Shown here: positions 16,220 to 24,634 of the stretch, piece after piece
How positions within the stretch are numbered: the first letter of the stretch is position 1
How the letters are laid out: each line of letters opens with the position of its first letter
DNA from: an uncultured Prevotella sp.
Lineage (GTDB): Bacteria; Bacteroidota; Bacteroidia; Bacteroidales; Bacteroidaceae
Direction: 5' to 3'
Length of the DNA: 25,867 nucleotides
Assembly (NCBI GenBank): GCA_900550035.1
Contig: URQS01000047.1
Coordinates: 1-25,867, forward strand
The notes under the pieces: generated by a model
Told to the model about the DNA's origin: nothing
Seen by the model: only the letters and a program-made list of their open reading frames with translations
Databases searched by the model: none
Translations under genes and position numbers: made by a program

Positions 16220-17017
16220 ATGCCAATAATAGAAATAACGTCTTTGAGCCATCCAGGTGTAGAGGTGTTTGGTAATCTCACCGAGAAGCAGTTGCGCCAC
16301 AGCTACGAGAGCGACAACGGCATATTCATCGTGGAAAGTCCAAAGGTGATAAGTCGTGCTCTGGATGCCGGCTATAAGCCATTGGCCTTGTTGTGCGAAC
16401 GTAAGCATGTGAATGGCGATGCGGCTGAGATAATAAGCCGATGCGACACGGACGTACCCGTATATACTGGCGACCGCCAGCTGCTTGCTTCGCTCACGGG
16501 CTATGTGCTGACACGCGGCGTATTGTGTGCCATGCATCGTCCCTGCTTCAAGAGTGTGGAGGAAGTGTGCCGAGAAGCCAGACGAGTGGTTGTGATAGAC
16601 GGAGTTGTGGATGCCGTAAATGTTGGCTCGATATTCCGTTCGGCTGCAGCTCTGGGTATTGATGCCGCCTTGCTTACACGTACATCGTGCGACCCCCTAA
16701 ATCGTCGTGCCGTAAGAGTGTCGATGGGTTCTGTGTTCGCTATTCCATGGACGTGGATGGACTGCTCACTCAGCGATTTGAGCAAGACAGGATTGCGCAC
16801 GGCAGCCATGGCTCTTACCGACCGTTCGGTGTCGATAGACAATCCGCAATTGATGGCTGAGCCACGACTGGCTATTGTAATGGGCAACGAGGGTGACGGA
16901 CTGCCACAGTCGACTATCGACGAAGCCGACTACGTAGTGCGCATTCCGATGTCGCATGGAGTTGACTCGCTCAATGTAGCAACAGCTGCTGCCGTTGCAT
17001 TCTGGCAATTAACTTGA
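16220..17017 (+). CDS. SpoU/TrmH family RNA 2'-O-methyltransferase
   Basis: 265 residues. An N-terminal substrate-binding domain (about 1-105) is followed by the knotted SPOUT catalytic domain with all three SpoU motifs. Motif 1 is DGVVDAVNVGSIFRSAA with N134 and R140. Motif 2 is VMGNEGDGL with GNEG at 222-225. Motif 3 is IPMSHGVDSLNVATAAAV. These enzymes transfer a methyl group from S-adenosylmethionine to a ribose 2'-hydroxyl in tRNA or rRNA; the RNA target cannot be read from the sequence. It starts 17 nt after aguA and ends 42 nt before aguB, so it is co-transcribed with polyamine genes although its function is unrelated. Confidence 0.93.
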   Translation: MPIIEITSLSHPGVEVFGNLTEKQLRHSYESDNGIFIVESPKVISRALDAGYKPLALLCERKHVNGDAAEIISRCDTDVPVYTGDRQLLASLTGYVLTRGVLCAMHRPCFKSVEEVCREARRVVVIDGVVDAVNVGSIFRSAAALGIDAALLTRTSCDPLNRRAVRVSMGSVFAIPWTWMDCSLSDLSKTGLRTAAMALTDRSVSIDNPQLMAEPRLAIVMGNEGDGLPQSTIDEADYVVRIPMSHGVDSLNVATAAAVAFWQLT

Positions 17018-17059
17018 CCATATCATAATTAATAATTAGTAATTAATAAATAATCGTTT

Positions 17060-17935
17060 ATGAAAATAGGATATCTTCAGCTGCATAATACTGCTGATAT
17101 AAAATCAAACATTCTGCGTATTGCCGATGGCATAAGAGACTTGGCAGAACGCGGAGCCGAACTCGTAGTGCTGCAGGAGTTGCACAATTCGTTGTATTTC
17201 TGTCAAGTTGAAGACGTTGACAACTTCGATCTGGCTGAGCCGATACCTGGTCCTTCAACTGATTTCTTCGGCGCTGTAGCCAGAGAATGCAACGTTGTAA
17301 TCGTGACATCTTTGTTCGAGCGTCGTGCTCCGGGACTCTATCACAACACCGCCGTTGTAATAGAGCGCGACGGAACGATAGCAGGCAAGTATCGCAAGAT
17401 GCATATTCCTGACGATCCGGCTTACTACGAGAAGTTCTACTTCACACCGGGCGACCTCGGTTTTCATCCTATTCAGACCAGTGTGGGCAAGCTTGGCGTG
17501 CTCGTATGCTGGGACCAGTGGTATCCCGAAGCTGCACGTCTTATGGCTCTGCAGGGTGCCGAACTCCTGATTTATCCTACTGCCATAGGTTATGCTGCCA
17601 ATGATACAGAGGAAGAACAGCAGCGCCAGCGCGAGGCTTGGACAACTGTGCAGCGTGGACATGCCGTTGCCAACGGATTGCCCGTCGTGTCGGTCAACCG
17701 TGTAGGCTTCGAGCCCGACCCGAGCGGACAGACTGAGGGAATACAATTCTGGGGTTCGTCGATGGTTGTAGGTCCGCAGGGCGAAATGCTCTATCGCTCT
17801 GCACCCAACAAGGAGGAGAGTATCATTGTTGACGTAGACCTTGCTCATAGCGAGGATGTGCGCCGTTGGTGGCCGTTCCTTCGCGACCGTCGCATCGACA
17901 AATATGGCGATATTGTGAAGCGATTTATAGATTAA
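17060..17935 (+). CDS. aguB: N-carbamoylputrescine amidohydrolase
   Basis: 291 residues, nitrilase superfamily. It cleaves N-carbamoylputrescine to putrescine, carbon dioxide and ammonia, completing the step begun by AguA. The catalytic triad is present: E40 in VVLQELH, K113 in KYRKMHIPDDP, and C150 in LVCWDQWYPEAARL. The segments FYFTPGD and WGSSMVVGPQGE are typical of this branch. The short AT-rich spacer before it (AATTAATAATTAGTAATTAATAA) holds no obvious promoter, so it probably shares the aguA transcript. It ends next to a strong bidirectional terminator. Confidence 0.95.
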   Translation: MKIGYLQLHNTADIKSNILRIADGIRDLAERGAELVVLQELHNSLYFCQVEDVDNFDLAEPIPGPSTDFFGAVARECNVVIVTSLFERRAPGLYHNTAVVIERDGTIAGKYRKMHIPDDPAYYEKFYFTPGDLGFHPIQTSVGKLGVLVCWDQWYPEAARLMALQGAELLIYPTAIGYAANDTEEEQQRQREAWTTVQRGHAVANGLPVVSVNRVGFEPDPSGQTEGIQFWGSSMVVGPQGEMLYRSAPNKEESIIVDVDLAHSEDVRRWWPFLRDRRIDKYGDIVKRFID

Positions 17936-17939
17936 TAGC

Positions 17940-17988
17940 ACATAAAAAAGGACAACTTTGGAAGATTCAAAGTTGTCCTTTTTTATGT
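17940..17988. terminator. Bidirectional terminator with an extra third arm
   Basis: Very long perfect stem of about 21 bp (17940-17960 with 17968-17988) and a 7-nt loop, with A- and T-runs on both sides. It serves aguB (+) and the convergent permease gene (-). The right-arm word AAAGTTGTCCT is repeated once more at 17991-18001, so the left arm could pair with either copy. Confidence 0.92.
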
Positions 17989-18024
17989 ATAAAGTTGTCC
18001 TATCCGAATTATATTGAACTTCGG

Positions 18025-19311
18025 CTATTTACGAAACACGAATACATTGATTGCTGCAATCACAATGGGTACAAAATACAGGCTTGTTGTCAACAGAAAG
18101 AACTGACGATAGCCAATTACGTTTTGCATCAGTCCGGAGAACAGTACAGCGATGATTATGATGAGCGACATTATGCCCAATGCGATTGCATTGCGCAGCT
18201 CTGTACCGCTACCGGCATTGGCGAAGCGGTCAATCATAGTCCAATAAGCCGACATCCCAATTCCGAGCGCAGCGTAGCCTATAAATGTTGAAAAGCAAAT
18301 GATTCCAAGCGATGCTGCAGTGTTGAAACTCATAAACGTCATCATCAGTCCGTGTAGCGACATAAGCAACGCCATAGGCAGAATACAACGGCGCAGTCCG
18401 CAACGGGCTATTGCCTTATTGCCTAAATGTATTCCTGCAAACAATGCCACGACGCCTATTGTGCCAAACGATAGTCCGAACTCCTGCGGTGACAGTCCTA
18501 ATCCGCCATTGTGTGGCGGATCGATGTAAAGCAAAGGAGAAATGGCTGCTGCCAACGCTTCTGGCAGAATGAATAGTAACGAGAAGAGCATGAAATGGTT
18601 GCGCAGTCCGCGTGTCATCAATCTCATTACAACAAGGAATTCGCCACGATGCAGTCCCAGCAAATCCTTAGGCATGGCATATGGCTTCTTGCCTCCTGGC
18701 AGGAAAATGCTGTGCCACAGCCACAGGAAGAATTCGATGCCAGCCATAATATAGAACATTACGCTCCACGAATAGCGCACGTTGCGTGTCAATACCTCCA
18801 TATTGCCGCTAAGCATTGTCATTGTACCGATGCCGAACATCAATGAGGCGCAGCGCGATAGGCGTGCAATGAGTCGGTGGAACGGTGGGGTGTCGTCGGT
18901 TCTATTGATATAGAAACGGCGTATGGCTATCTTGTAGAATATGCCCGACACAATGATGAACGGCATGAAGCACATGAATCCCTGCAACCAATAGTTGGTG
19001 GGAAGTGTGAAGGCGATGGCCCATAGCGACAATGTACAGATGAACTCGGAAGATAGAATCCATACCTTTATGGTGCCACGGAAGTGGGCTACAACCATTT
19101 CAAACAGCGGGCGCAGCAGGAATGGCAGACACAATAGTGAGATGTAGAGGGTGGTAAGGGCGTTGTTGACTCCGAAGCGTCGCAACACCACCAGTGCCAA
19201 GACAATCAACGACAGCAACATTCCGTCGCCAAGAAACAGCGACGGAAACCACGACCAACGCAAACGGTTGGTTGGCGTTGGATGTTGAGTGTTATGGTTG
19301 TTGTCTGTCAT
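18025..19311 (-). CDS. MFS membrane protein, diverged paralogue of the adjacent AmpG-like permease
   Basis: 428 residues and about 12 membrane helices. It shares blocks with the upstream neighbour: AFTLPT-x-x-W-x-QG near residue 100 and GGLGLSPQEFGLSFGTIG in the second half (neighbour: GGLGLSPEEYGLAQGTVG). This indicates an old tandem duplication. It lacks the neighbour's ATHDISADG motif in the helix-4 region and instead has SGIFYKIAIRRFY, so its substrate or role has probably changed. The first 18 residues are polar and cytoplasmic. It is the last gene of a three-gene operon, and a 68-nt spacer with a G/C-run separates it from the previous gene. The general MFS call is firm; a muropeptide substrate is inference. 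Confidence 0.85.
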   Translation of the reverse strand: MTDNNHNTQHPTPTNRLRWSWFPSLFLGDGMLLSLIVLALVVLRRFGVNNALTTLYISLLCLPFLLRPLFEMVVAHFRGTIKVWILSSEFICTLSLWAIAFTLPTNYWLQGFMCFMPFIIVSGIFYKIAIRRFYINRTDDTPPFHRLIARLSRCASLMFGIGTMTMLSGNMEVLTRNVRYSWSVMFYIMAGIEFFLWLWHSIFLPGGKKPYAMPKDLLGLHRGEFLVVMRLMTRGLRNHFMLFSLLFILPEALAAAISPLLYIDPPHNGGLGLSPQEFGLSFGTIGVVALFAGIHLGNKAIARCGLRRCILPMALLMSLHGLMMTFMSFNTAASLGIICFSTFIGYAALGIGMSAYWTMIDRFANAGSGTELRNAIALGIMSLIIIIAVLFSGLMQNVIGYRQFFLLTTSLYFVPIVIAAINVFVFRK

Positions 19312-19355
19312 ATATTGAATTTGTTAATCTTATTACATTTTAGTCCCATCCATAT

Positions 19356-19377
19356 GGGGGGGAGGGTAGGGGGATGG
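19356..19377 (+). other. G-run tract between the two permease genes
   Basis: G7-A-G3-TA-G5-ATGG on the + strand, C-rich in the mRNA of the minus-strand operon. Four G-tracts of three or more are available, enough for an intramolecular G-quadruplex in the template/non-coding DNA strand. The surrounding 68-nt gap has no -7 promoter motif. Confidence 0.6.
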
Positions 19378-19379
19378 TT

Positions 19380-20654
19380 CTATTTTTTCTTTCCAAATTC
19401 CGGGTCAATCTTCAGGAATGCTGTAACGATGAATGTTATGAGGCAGCATACCATTACGATGATGAAGAATTTCTGATAGCCTACATAGTCCTTCAAGTAG
19501 CCCGACACCATGCCGGGAAGCATCAGTCCGAGATAGGATATACCGGTACATATTGAATAATGTGACGTGCGGAACTTGCCTTGACAGTAATATAGCATGT
19601 AAAGCGTGAGCACGGTGAATCCCAATCCATAGCCAAACTGTTCGACGAAGAGGCACGACGACACAATCCATAGGCTTGACTCAAGCGTATAGCTCAGGTA
19701 GATGTACACCACATCGGGCAGCGTAATGGCGCAAACCATTGGCCATAGCCACTTCTTCATGCCGTCGCGACTTACCAACACGCCACCTATAATGCCGCCG
19801 AGCAGGAGTCCGATGAGTCCTACTGTACCTTGTGCCAGACCATATTCTTCGGGCGACAGTCCGAGTCCGCCCTCTGATGGCGGGCGCATGAGGAATGTCT
19901 TGGTCATTGTGTTGAGCAATGCTTCGGGGAAGCGGTAGAGCAGGAGGAAGAGCATAACGAAGAAAGTCTCTTTTGCTCCGAATTTCGAGAAGAATGTTAT
20001 GAGCATCCTCTTCAGTTCGGCAGCCACTTCGCCAACACCTTTGTCCGAACTGATGTCGTCCTTGGGACGTGGCATCATGCGGCAATGGTAGAGCCAGATA
20101 CCGATGAAAAGAGCCGCCAGGCCGTAGAATATGAGAGTCCACGTGTAGACTACTGACATATGGAAAGAATGTTCCAGAAGTCCGGCGAGCGACACAAGTG
20201 CTCCGTTCACGAATATCACAGCGAGACGGTAGAACGTGTTGCGCAGACCTACATACTTAGCCTGATTGTGTTCGTCGAGTTCTATCATGTAGAAGCCGTC
20301 GGCAGATATGTCGTGGGTGGCGCTGGCAAACGCCATGGCGAAGAGGAAGAACATAGAGCCTTGAAACCACATTGGAGTGGGCAGAGTGAAGGCTATGCCT
20401 GCCAATGCGCTGCCCATAAGCAGCTGCATTGTAAGCACCCACCAGCGCTTGGTCTTCAGAAGGTCGATGAATGGGCTCCACAATGGCTTTACCACCCATG
20501 GCAGAGCAAGCCATCCGGTATATAGTCCAACCTCAGCGTCGGTTAGCCCCATCTGCATGTACATTACAATAGACAGGGCTGTAACGACAACGTTGGGCAG
20601 TCCTTCGGCAAAATATAGTGTGGGAATCCATGCCCACGGACTTGTTTTTTTCAT
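19380..20654 (-). CDS. AmpG-like MFS permease (probable muropeptide importer)
   Basis: 424 residues with about 12 membrane helices. AmpG-like features: the N-terminus WIPTLYFAEGLPNVVVTALS, PLWSPFIDLLKTKRWW at the loop 2-3 position, and ATHDISADGFYM near residues 112-122, matching the AmpG A-T-Q/H-D-I-x-x-D/A element that contains an essential Asp in helix 4. AmpG proteins bring anhydromuropeptides from the periplasm into the cytoplasm for recycling. The gene begins 4 nt after a SpoIID-domain gene, and the pairing of a cell-wall enzyme with this permease supports the call. The exact substrate is not decided by the sequence. Confidence 0.85.
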   Translation of the reverse strand: MKKTSPWAWIPTLYFAEGLPNVVVTALSIVMYMQMGLTDAEVGLYTGWLALPWVVKPLWSPFIDLLKTKRWWVLTMQLLMGSALAGIAFTLPTPMWFQGSMFFLFAMAFASATHDISADGFYMIELDEHNQAKYVGLRNTFYRLAVIFVNGALVSLAGLLEHSFHMSVVYTWTLIFYGLAALFIGIWLYHCRMMPRPKDDISSDKGVGEVAAELKRMLITFFSKFGAKETFFVMLFLLLYRFPEALLNTMTKTFLMRPPSEGGLGLSPEEYGLAQGTVGLIGLLLGGIIGGVLVSRDGMKKWLWPMVCAITLPDVVYIYLSYTLESSLWIVSSCLFVEQFGYGLGFTVLTLYMLYYCQGKFRTSHYSICTGISYLGLMLPGMVSGYLKDYVGYQKFFIIVMVCCLITFIVTAFLKIDPEFGKKK

Positions 20655-20658
20655 TCCT

Positions 20659-23600
20659 TTATTTATAAATCTTCTTTATCTCCGCACCACGATAGTAGTG
20701 CAGCAGAATCTGATCGTAGTTGTATCCCTTGGCGCCCATTACGGCAGCACCAATCTGGCAGAGGCCAACGCCGTGTCCCCATCCGGCACCAGTCAGTCGG
20801 AATGTTTGCGGCACTCCGTCCTTGACATCCTCCTTGTCAACTACGAAGGCGCTGCTGTACAAATGGGTGTCGCTGAGTGCGCGGCGTATCTCCAGTTCCT
20901 TACCAATGGTGAATGATTGCTTTGTACCAACAATTTTCAGTCGGCATATGCGTCCGCTACGTCCTCGCTCTACGGGTATGAGGTCAACGATGTCGCCAAA
21001 CTCTATCTTCAGCCGCTCGGTTACGAGGTTCTGCAGTTGCTCCTGCGTGTATGTGACGTGCCAGCGGTAGAAGTCGGTCGTCTCCTGGTCGTAGTCGTTG
21101 AGCACCTCTGAGAGAATCTGTCGGTCGTTGGTGTTGCACAACGATTCGGGTGCAGTACGTATCCATTGTTCGGCATTGGCTTCAATGGTGAGGTCGGGCA
21201 GGTTTGTGGCTACATCATCCTTGCCGTCGACATTTGCCACGTCTCTTACAGCTACGAGATAAGGCTTCTTAATATTCTCCCAACAGTACTGGAATTCCTC
21301 GGTAGCGCCACCGCAGCATTTAGAGAAGCGTGCGTCGCATATCTCGTTATCGTTCAGGAGTATCTGTCCGCGTGTGGCGTGAATGGCCTGTGCCACTTGT
21401 GGGCTTGTAGCCTTTGTTATGCCCTGATAGCGTTGGCAATGGTCGTCGGCGCAAACGTCGAATATGGTATGGTCCTCGCGGTCGTACCATTTTATCAGTT
21501 CGTCGTCCTTGCGTATGAACGAGAAGAAGCCGTTTTGTCCGGCACTTGTCTGCTGCTTGCGTCGCTGTTCAATCTGTGCGAGTAGCCAGCTGCGTGATAT
21601 TACAGCGTGAGCCTTGAGCAGTTCGATGCTCGATGTGGCGCTCATCTCGCTTGATATTACGCTTTCCAGATAAGTCTCTACAGGTAGCTCATTGATGGCA
21701 CACACCTTGTCGGAATCGACCACGAGTCGCAGAGCGCCGAGGAATGTCTGTGTCTCCTGACGCTCCCAGTGGAAGTTGACACCTATTGTGACGTCGTGAA
21801 GCGAGAACGATGCATCGGTCGACTGTGGGTGGAAGGTGAGTTCGCGGTATTGCATTCCGTTCCATAGGATTCCACCTTCATGGAATTCTACAGTCTGTTC
21901 GCCCTCAATAAGGTTGCCCTTTGCCATATATGGCTTGTTGAGCGAGAACGAAATCTTTGCACCGCTCACGATACCCACTGATACTGACGGTTGCTTGCCG
22001 GCAAAATGACTGTCTTGCGAGGCTTCGTTAGAGCGTGAGCGCAATTTGTCGATAGTCTCGGCAAATTCTGACGGTTTCATGCCGCACTCCTTCAGTATGC
22101 TTAGAGCCTCGTCGGGAGTGATGGTTTCGAAGTCCTCGTGGCGTGGAGTCACTATAAATCCTGCCATGTCCAATGCTCCCGGGCTGACGAGGCGCTGTGC
22201 GTCGCCGCTGTTGAAGTAGCAGTCGGGACGGTGCTTGCTGCGTGGTATTACTACCGACAGATAGTTGTCGCCATCGCGCCAAGCCAGGATATTCATCATT
22301 GGTTCGGTGTCGCCGCCGTGCATAGGCAGCGAGGCGTAAAGATTACGGAATAGCTGTTCGCCCGTAGTGCGGTCTGTACAGCGTATTACGAACAATGGTA
22401 TCGGTGTGTGCTTGAGTGCAGCCAGCTCGCCCTTGTCGTCTTTCTTGATGATTATGTCGAGGTCGCGACTCAGACGTGCCCAGTCATTCTGCAACGGCAG
22501 CATACCCGAGCAGATAGCCTGGAAGTGCATGTGGTCGGGGGCTGACGCTCCGCACTTCGGACCATTGTAGAATACGGTCAGTGTTGGGTAGGTATCGAGC
22601 AGTCGATACACCTCGCCGTAGTTCAATCCGATGCTCTGCGGGCGGTGGGCACGCAGTGGAATGGTGAAGTGCTGTGGCATTATAGGGAATGGATTGACAA
22701 GCAGGGTGAAGTTCTTGTCAATATGCTTTTGCATCTGTTCGGCTGGTCGGTTCTGCTCGCACAGGAAACATGGGCGTTTGGCTATAGCCTTCTTCTCGAT
22801 GTTGGCGCCAGTCGATACTATACGCGCAGGATTGAATTGCAGCTTCAGTGTGATTTCGCCACATGAAAGTTCGCGTGTCTTCACGTTGCGCAGGTCGTGG
22901 AAGTGGTGTCTGGCATCTGCCCACACTTCAAGCTGTCGATTGAAGAAGCGTTGCAGCGAACTGTCGGTAGTAGCGTCAGCGTTGCCAGCCGACATCTGCT
23001 GGCGGGCTGAGATTTCGAGTGTGCGCAGACGGTCCTTGTAGAGGTTGTTGGCGTTCTGTCGTTCAATGCTCAGTGCGGCATCGCTGTTGCCGTCCCAGCG
23101 GCGGCACAGATACAATTCGTCGAAGATGCGTCCGATGCGGTATTTGCGTGAGAATGCAAGTCCGAGCGCATAGTCCTCGCCATAGCTCGTATTGGGGAAT
23201 TTTATTTGGCGTAATATAGGAGTGAAGAAGGCACGTGGAGCACCGAGCCCGTTGATGCGCAAAGCGTTGTTTGGACCGTTGAGGTCGGTCCACTCGCTGT
23301 GGTCGATCAGTCCTGGAGGCAGTGTTTCGAGCTGGAAGTTGCACATACGGTAGCTTCCGATAATCATAGCCGCTCCCTGGCGGTGGAATTCGTCAACGAT
23401 GCGTTGCAGAGTTTGAGGCGACGAATACAAGTCGTCGCTGTCGAGCTGTACGGCAAAGCGTCCGCAGCGCTCATCGTCGATAGCCACGTTCCAGCATCCG
23501 CCGATGCCAAGGTCGGTGCGTGTCGGCACGATATGGATGAGTCGTTTGACTTCCTTGGCAATGTCGTTGAGTATCTCGAATGTGCCGTCGGTAGAGTGGT

Positions 23601-24474
23601 TGTCCACAACTATTACGTTATACTTGAAAGTTGTCTTCTGGCTGAGTGCCGATTTTACGGCGTCTGCCACGGTTTTGGCGCGGTTGTATACAGGAATTAC
23701 AACCGAGGCCTCACAGCTGAAGTCCTGCTCGCTGAAGTCGGGTTTTCTGTAGTGTGAAGTGTCTACCGTTGCACCAATCTTCTCAAGGTGGCGTGTGGCA
23801 GCCTGTTCCATTTCCACTTGCACCTCACGATTGCGCGGGTTGACATAGTCGAACTGTCGTTCGCCGCTCTTCCGTAGGTCGGTTTCAATCTGCGTGTAAA
23901 GATATTCGTTGAGGTGGAATATCTCTGCCTTGCGACTGATGTACAGGCGCAGGTCGTACAGTCCGGCATACTTATAGTCGGCTTTCTGCTGTTTGGCGGC
24001 ATAGTCGTGCAGAAGCGACGAGCGTATGAGTATGAGCTGTCCGAAGTCGAAGTCGTCGCGTATGCTACCCTTCTGATAGTCGATGGTGGGATGCTTCTCG
24101 GTCAGTCCGTCTTTTTGTATATAGCTGTCGGCGTACACCATTCCGGCACCGCTGTCGGTAGCCACACGCAGCATACGGTCAAGGGCGTGCTGTCCCAGAT
24201 TCACGGGTGTGGTTTTGAGGTCCAGCAAAACATACTCGGCATCGGTATTGGCTTCGATGTCGAGCAGCGTCTGAGTGGATGTGAGGCTGTCGGCATTGAT
24301 GATGGTGATGTCGTTGATGTATTTGTTGCCGTCGATATATTGGTCTATATGGCAGTTGCCGTTCACCAACAAGTTAATATGTTGAATTGTCTTGCTTTGT
24401 CGTAGCGTTTGCAGCAACTCTTCCAAGTCGTTTATGTCGCTGCAAGGCATAAAGCAGTCTATTTTCTCTCTCAT
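20659..24474 (-). CDS. Four-module fusion: degenerate GT-A, GT2 glycosyltransferase, DUF4922 (HIT-like), SpoIID/LytB
   Basis: 1271 residues from the ATG at 24474; the frame extends to 24552 but the promoter lies across that extension. Module 1 (about 1-220) resembles a GT-A fold (YVLLDLKTTPVNLGQ, GMVYADSYIQKDG) without a DxD. Module 2 (about 255-500) is a GT2 glycosyltransferase: VVIPVYNRAKTV from about 258, VVDNHSTDGT, and metal-binding DSDD at 345-348. Module 3 (about 560-860) is DUF4922-like with CFLC at 569-572 and the HIT/GalT-type motif DHMHFQ at 647-652. Module 4 (about 870-1271) is SpoIID/LytB-like: LPVETYLESVISSEM with E943 at the position of the SpoIID catalytic Glu, FSKCCGGATEE, and GWGHGVGLCQIGA near the C-terminus. 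SpoIID proteins cut denuded glycan strands. No signal peptide or membrane segment is visible, which is odd for a SpoIID protein. An AmpG-like gene follows after 4 nt. Confidence 0.88.
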   Translation of the reverse strand: MREKIDCFMPCSDINDLEELLQTLRQSKTIQHINLLVNGNCHIDQYIDGNKYINDITIINADSLTSTQTLLDIEANTDAEYVLLDLKTTPVNLGQHALDRMLRVATDSGAGMVYADSYIQKDGLTEKHPTIDYQKGSIRDDFDFGQLILIRSSLLHDYAAKQQKADYKYAGLYDLRLYISRKAEIFHLNEYLYTQIETDLRKSGERQFDYVNPRNREVQVEMEQAATRHLEKIGATVDTSHYRKPDFSEQDFSCEASVVIPVYNRAKTVADAVKSALSQKTTFKYNVIVVDNHSTDGTFEILNDIAKEVKRLIHIVPTRTDLGIGGCWNVAIDDERCGRFAVQLDSDDLYSSPQTLQRIVDEFHRQGAAMIIGSYRMCNFQLETLPPGLIDHSEWTDLNGPNNALRINGLGAPRAFFTPILRQIKFPNTSYGEDYALGLAFSRKYRIGRIFDELYLCRRWDGNSDAALSIERQNANNLYKDRLRTLEISARQQMSAGNADATTDSSLQRFFNRQLEVWADARHHFHDLRNVKTRELSCGEITLKLQFNPARIVSTGANIEKKAIAKRPCFLCEQNRPAEQMQKHIDKNFTLLVNPFPIMPQHFTIPLRAHRPQSIGLNYGEVYRLLDTYPTLTVFYNGPKCGASAPDHMHFQAICSGMLPLQNDWARLSRDLDIIIKKDDKGELAALKHTPIPLFVIRCTDRTTGEQLFRNLYASLPMHGGDTEPMMNILAWRDGDNYLSVVIPRSKHRPDCYFNSGDAQRLVSPGALDMAGFIVTPRHEDFETITPDEALSILKECGMKPSEFAETIDKLRSRSNEASQDSHFAGKQPSVSVGIVSGAKISFSLNKPYMAKGNLIEGEQTVEFHEGGILWNGMQYRELTFHPQSTDASFSLHDVTIGVNFHWERQETQTFLGALRLVVDSDKVCAINELPVETYLESVISSEMSATSSIELLKAHAVISRSWLLAQIEQRRKQQTSAGQNGFFSFIRKDDELIKWYDREDHTIFDVCADDHCQRYQGITKATSPQVAQAIHATRGQILLNDNEICDARFSKCCGGATEEFQYCWENIKKPYLVAVRDVANVDGKDDVATNLPDLTIEANAEQWIRTAPESLCNTNDRQILSEVLNDYDQETTDFYRWHVTYTQEQLQNLVTERLKIEFGDIVDLIPVERGRSGRICRLKIVGTKQSFTIGKELEIRRALSDTHLYSSAFVVDKEDVKDGVPQTFRLTGAGWGHGVGLCQIGAAVMGAKGYNYDQILLHYYRGAEIKKIYK

Positions 24475-24527
24475 GTTTATTGTATTTTGTTTGTGTGATG
24501 GTATTGTCAACAAAGATTTTGATACTG

Positions 24528-24560
24528 CAAATTTAGTGAATTTATTCATCATACAACAAA
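24528..24560 (-). promoter_or_regulatory. Promoter for the fusion gene and permease operon
   Basis: The complement of 24528-24535 reads TAAATTTG, an exact TAnnTTTG, with TTTG (complement of 24557-24560) 21 nt upstream. The predicted start is near 24523, giving a leader of about 50 nt and supporting the ATG at 24474. Confidence 0.65.
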
Positions 24561-24586
24561 AAAGTGTATATATTTTTATTTGTGAT

Positions 24587-24617
24587 TTTGAAGTTCAAAA
24601 TATTTGTTCTAACTTTA
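24587..24617 (+). promoter_or_regulatory. Promoter for the esterase-like phytase gene
   Basis: TTTG at 24587-24590, a 19-nt spacer, then TAACTTTA at 24610-24617, which misses only the final G of TAnnTTTG. It is divergent from the fusion-gene promoter, and the ATG follows at 24635. Confidence 0.55.
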
Positions 24618-24634
24618 GCCATAAAAAATACAAT

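Noticed and set aside
24475..24552. Longer start for the GT-SpoIID fusion
   Set aside because: The predicted promoter -7 box (24528-24535) lies inside this stretch, and the added residues give no signal peptide.
24392..24634. Longer start for the phytase-like gene
   Set aside because: It would run through the fusion gene's 5' end and both promoters and would bury the signal peptide.
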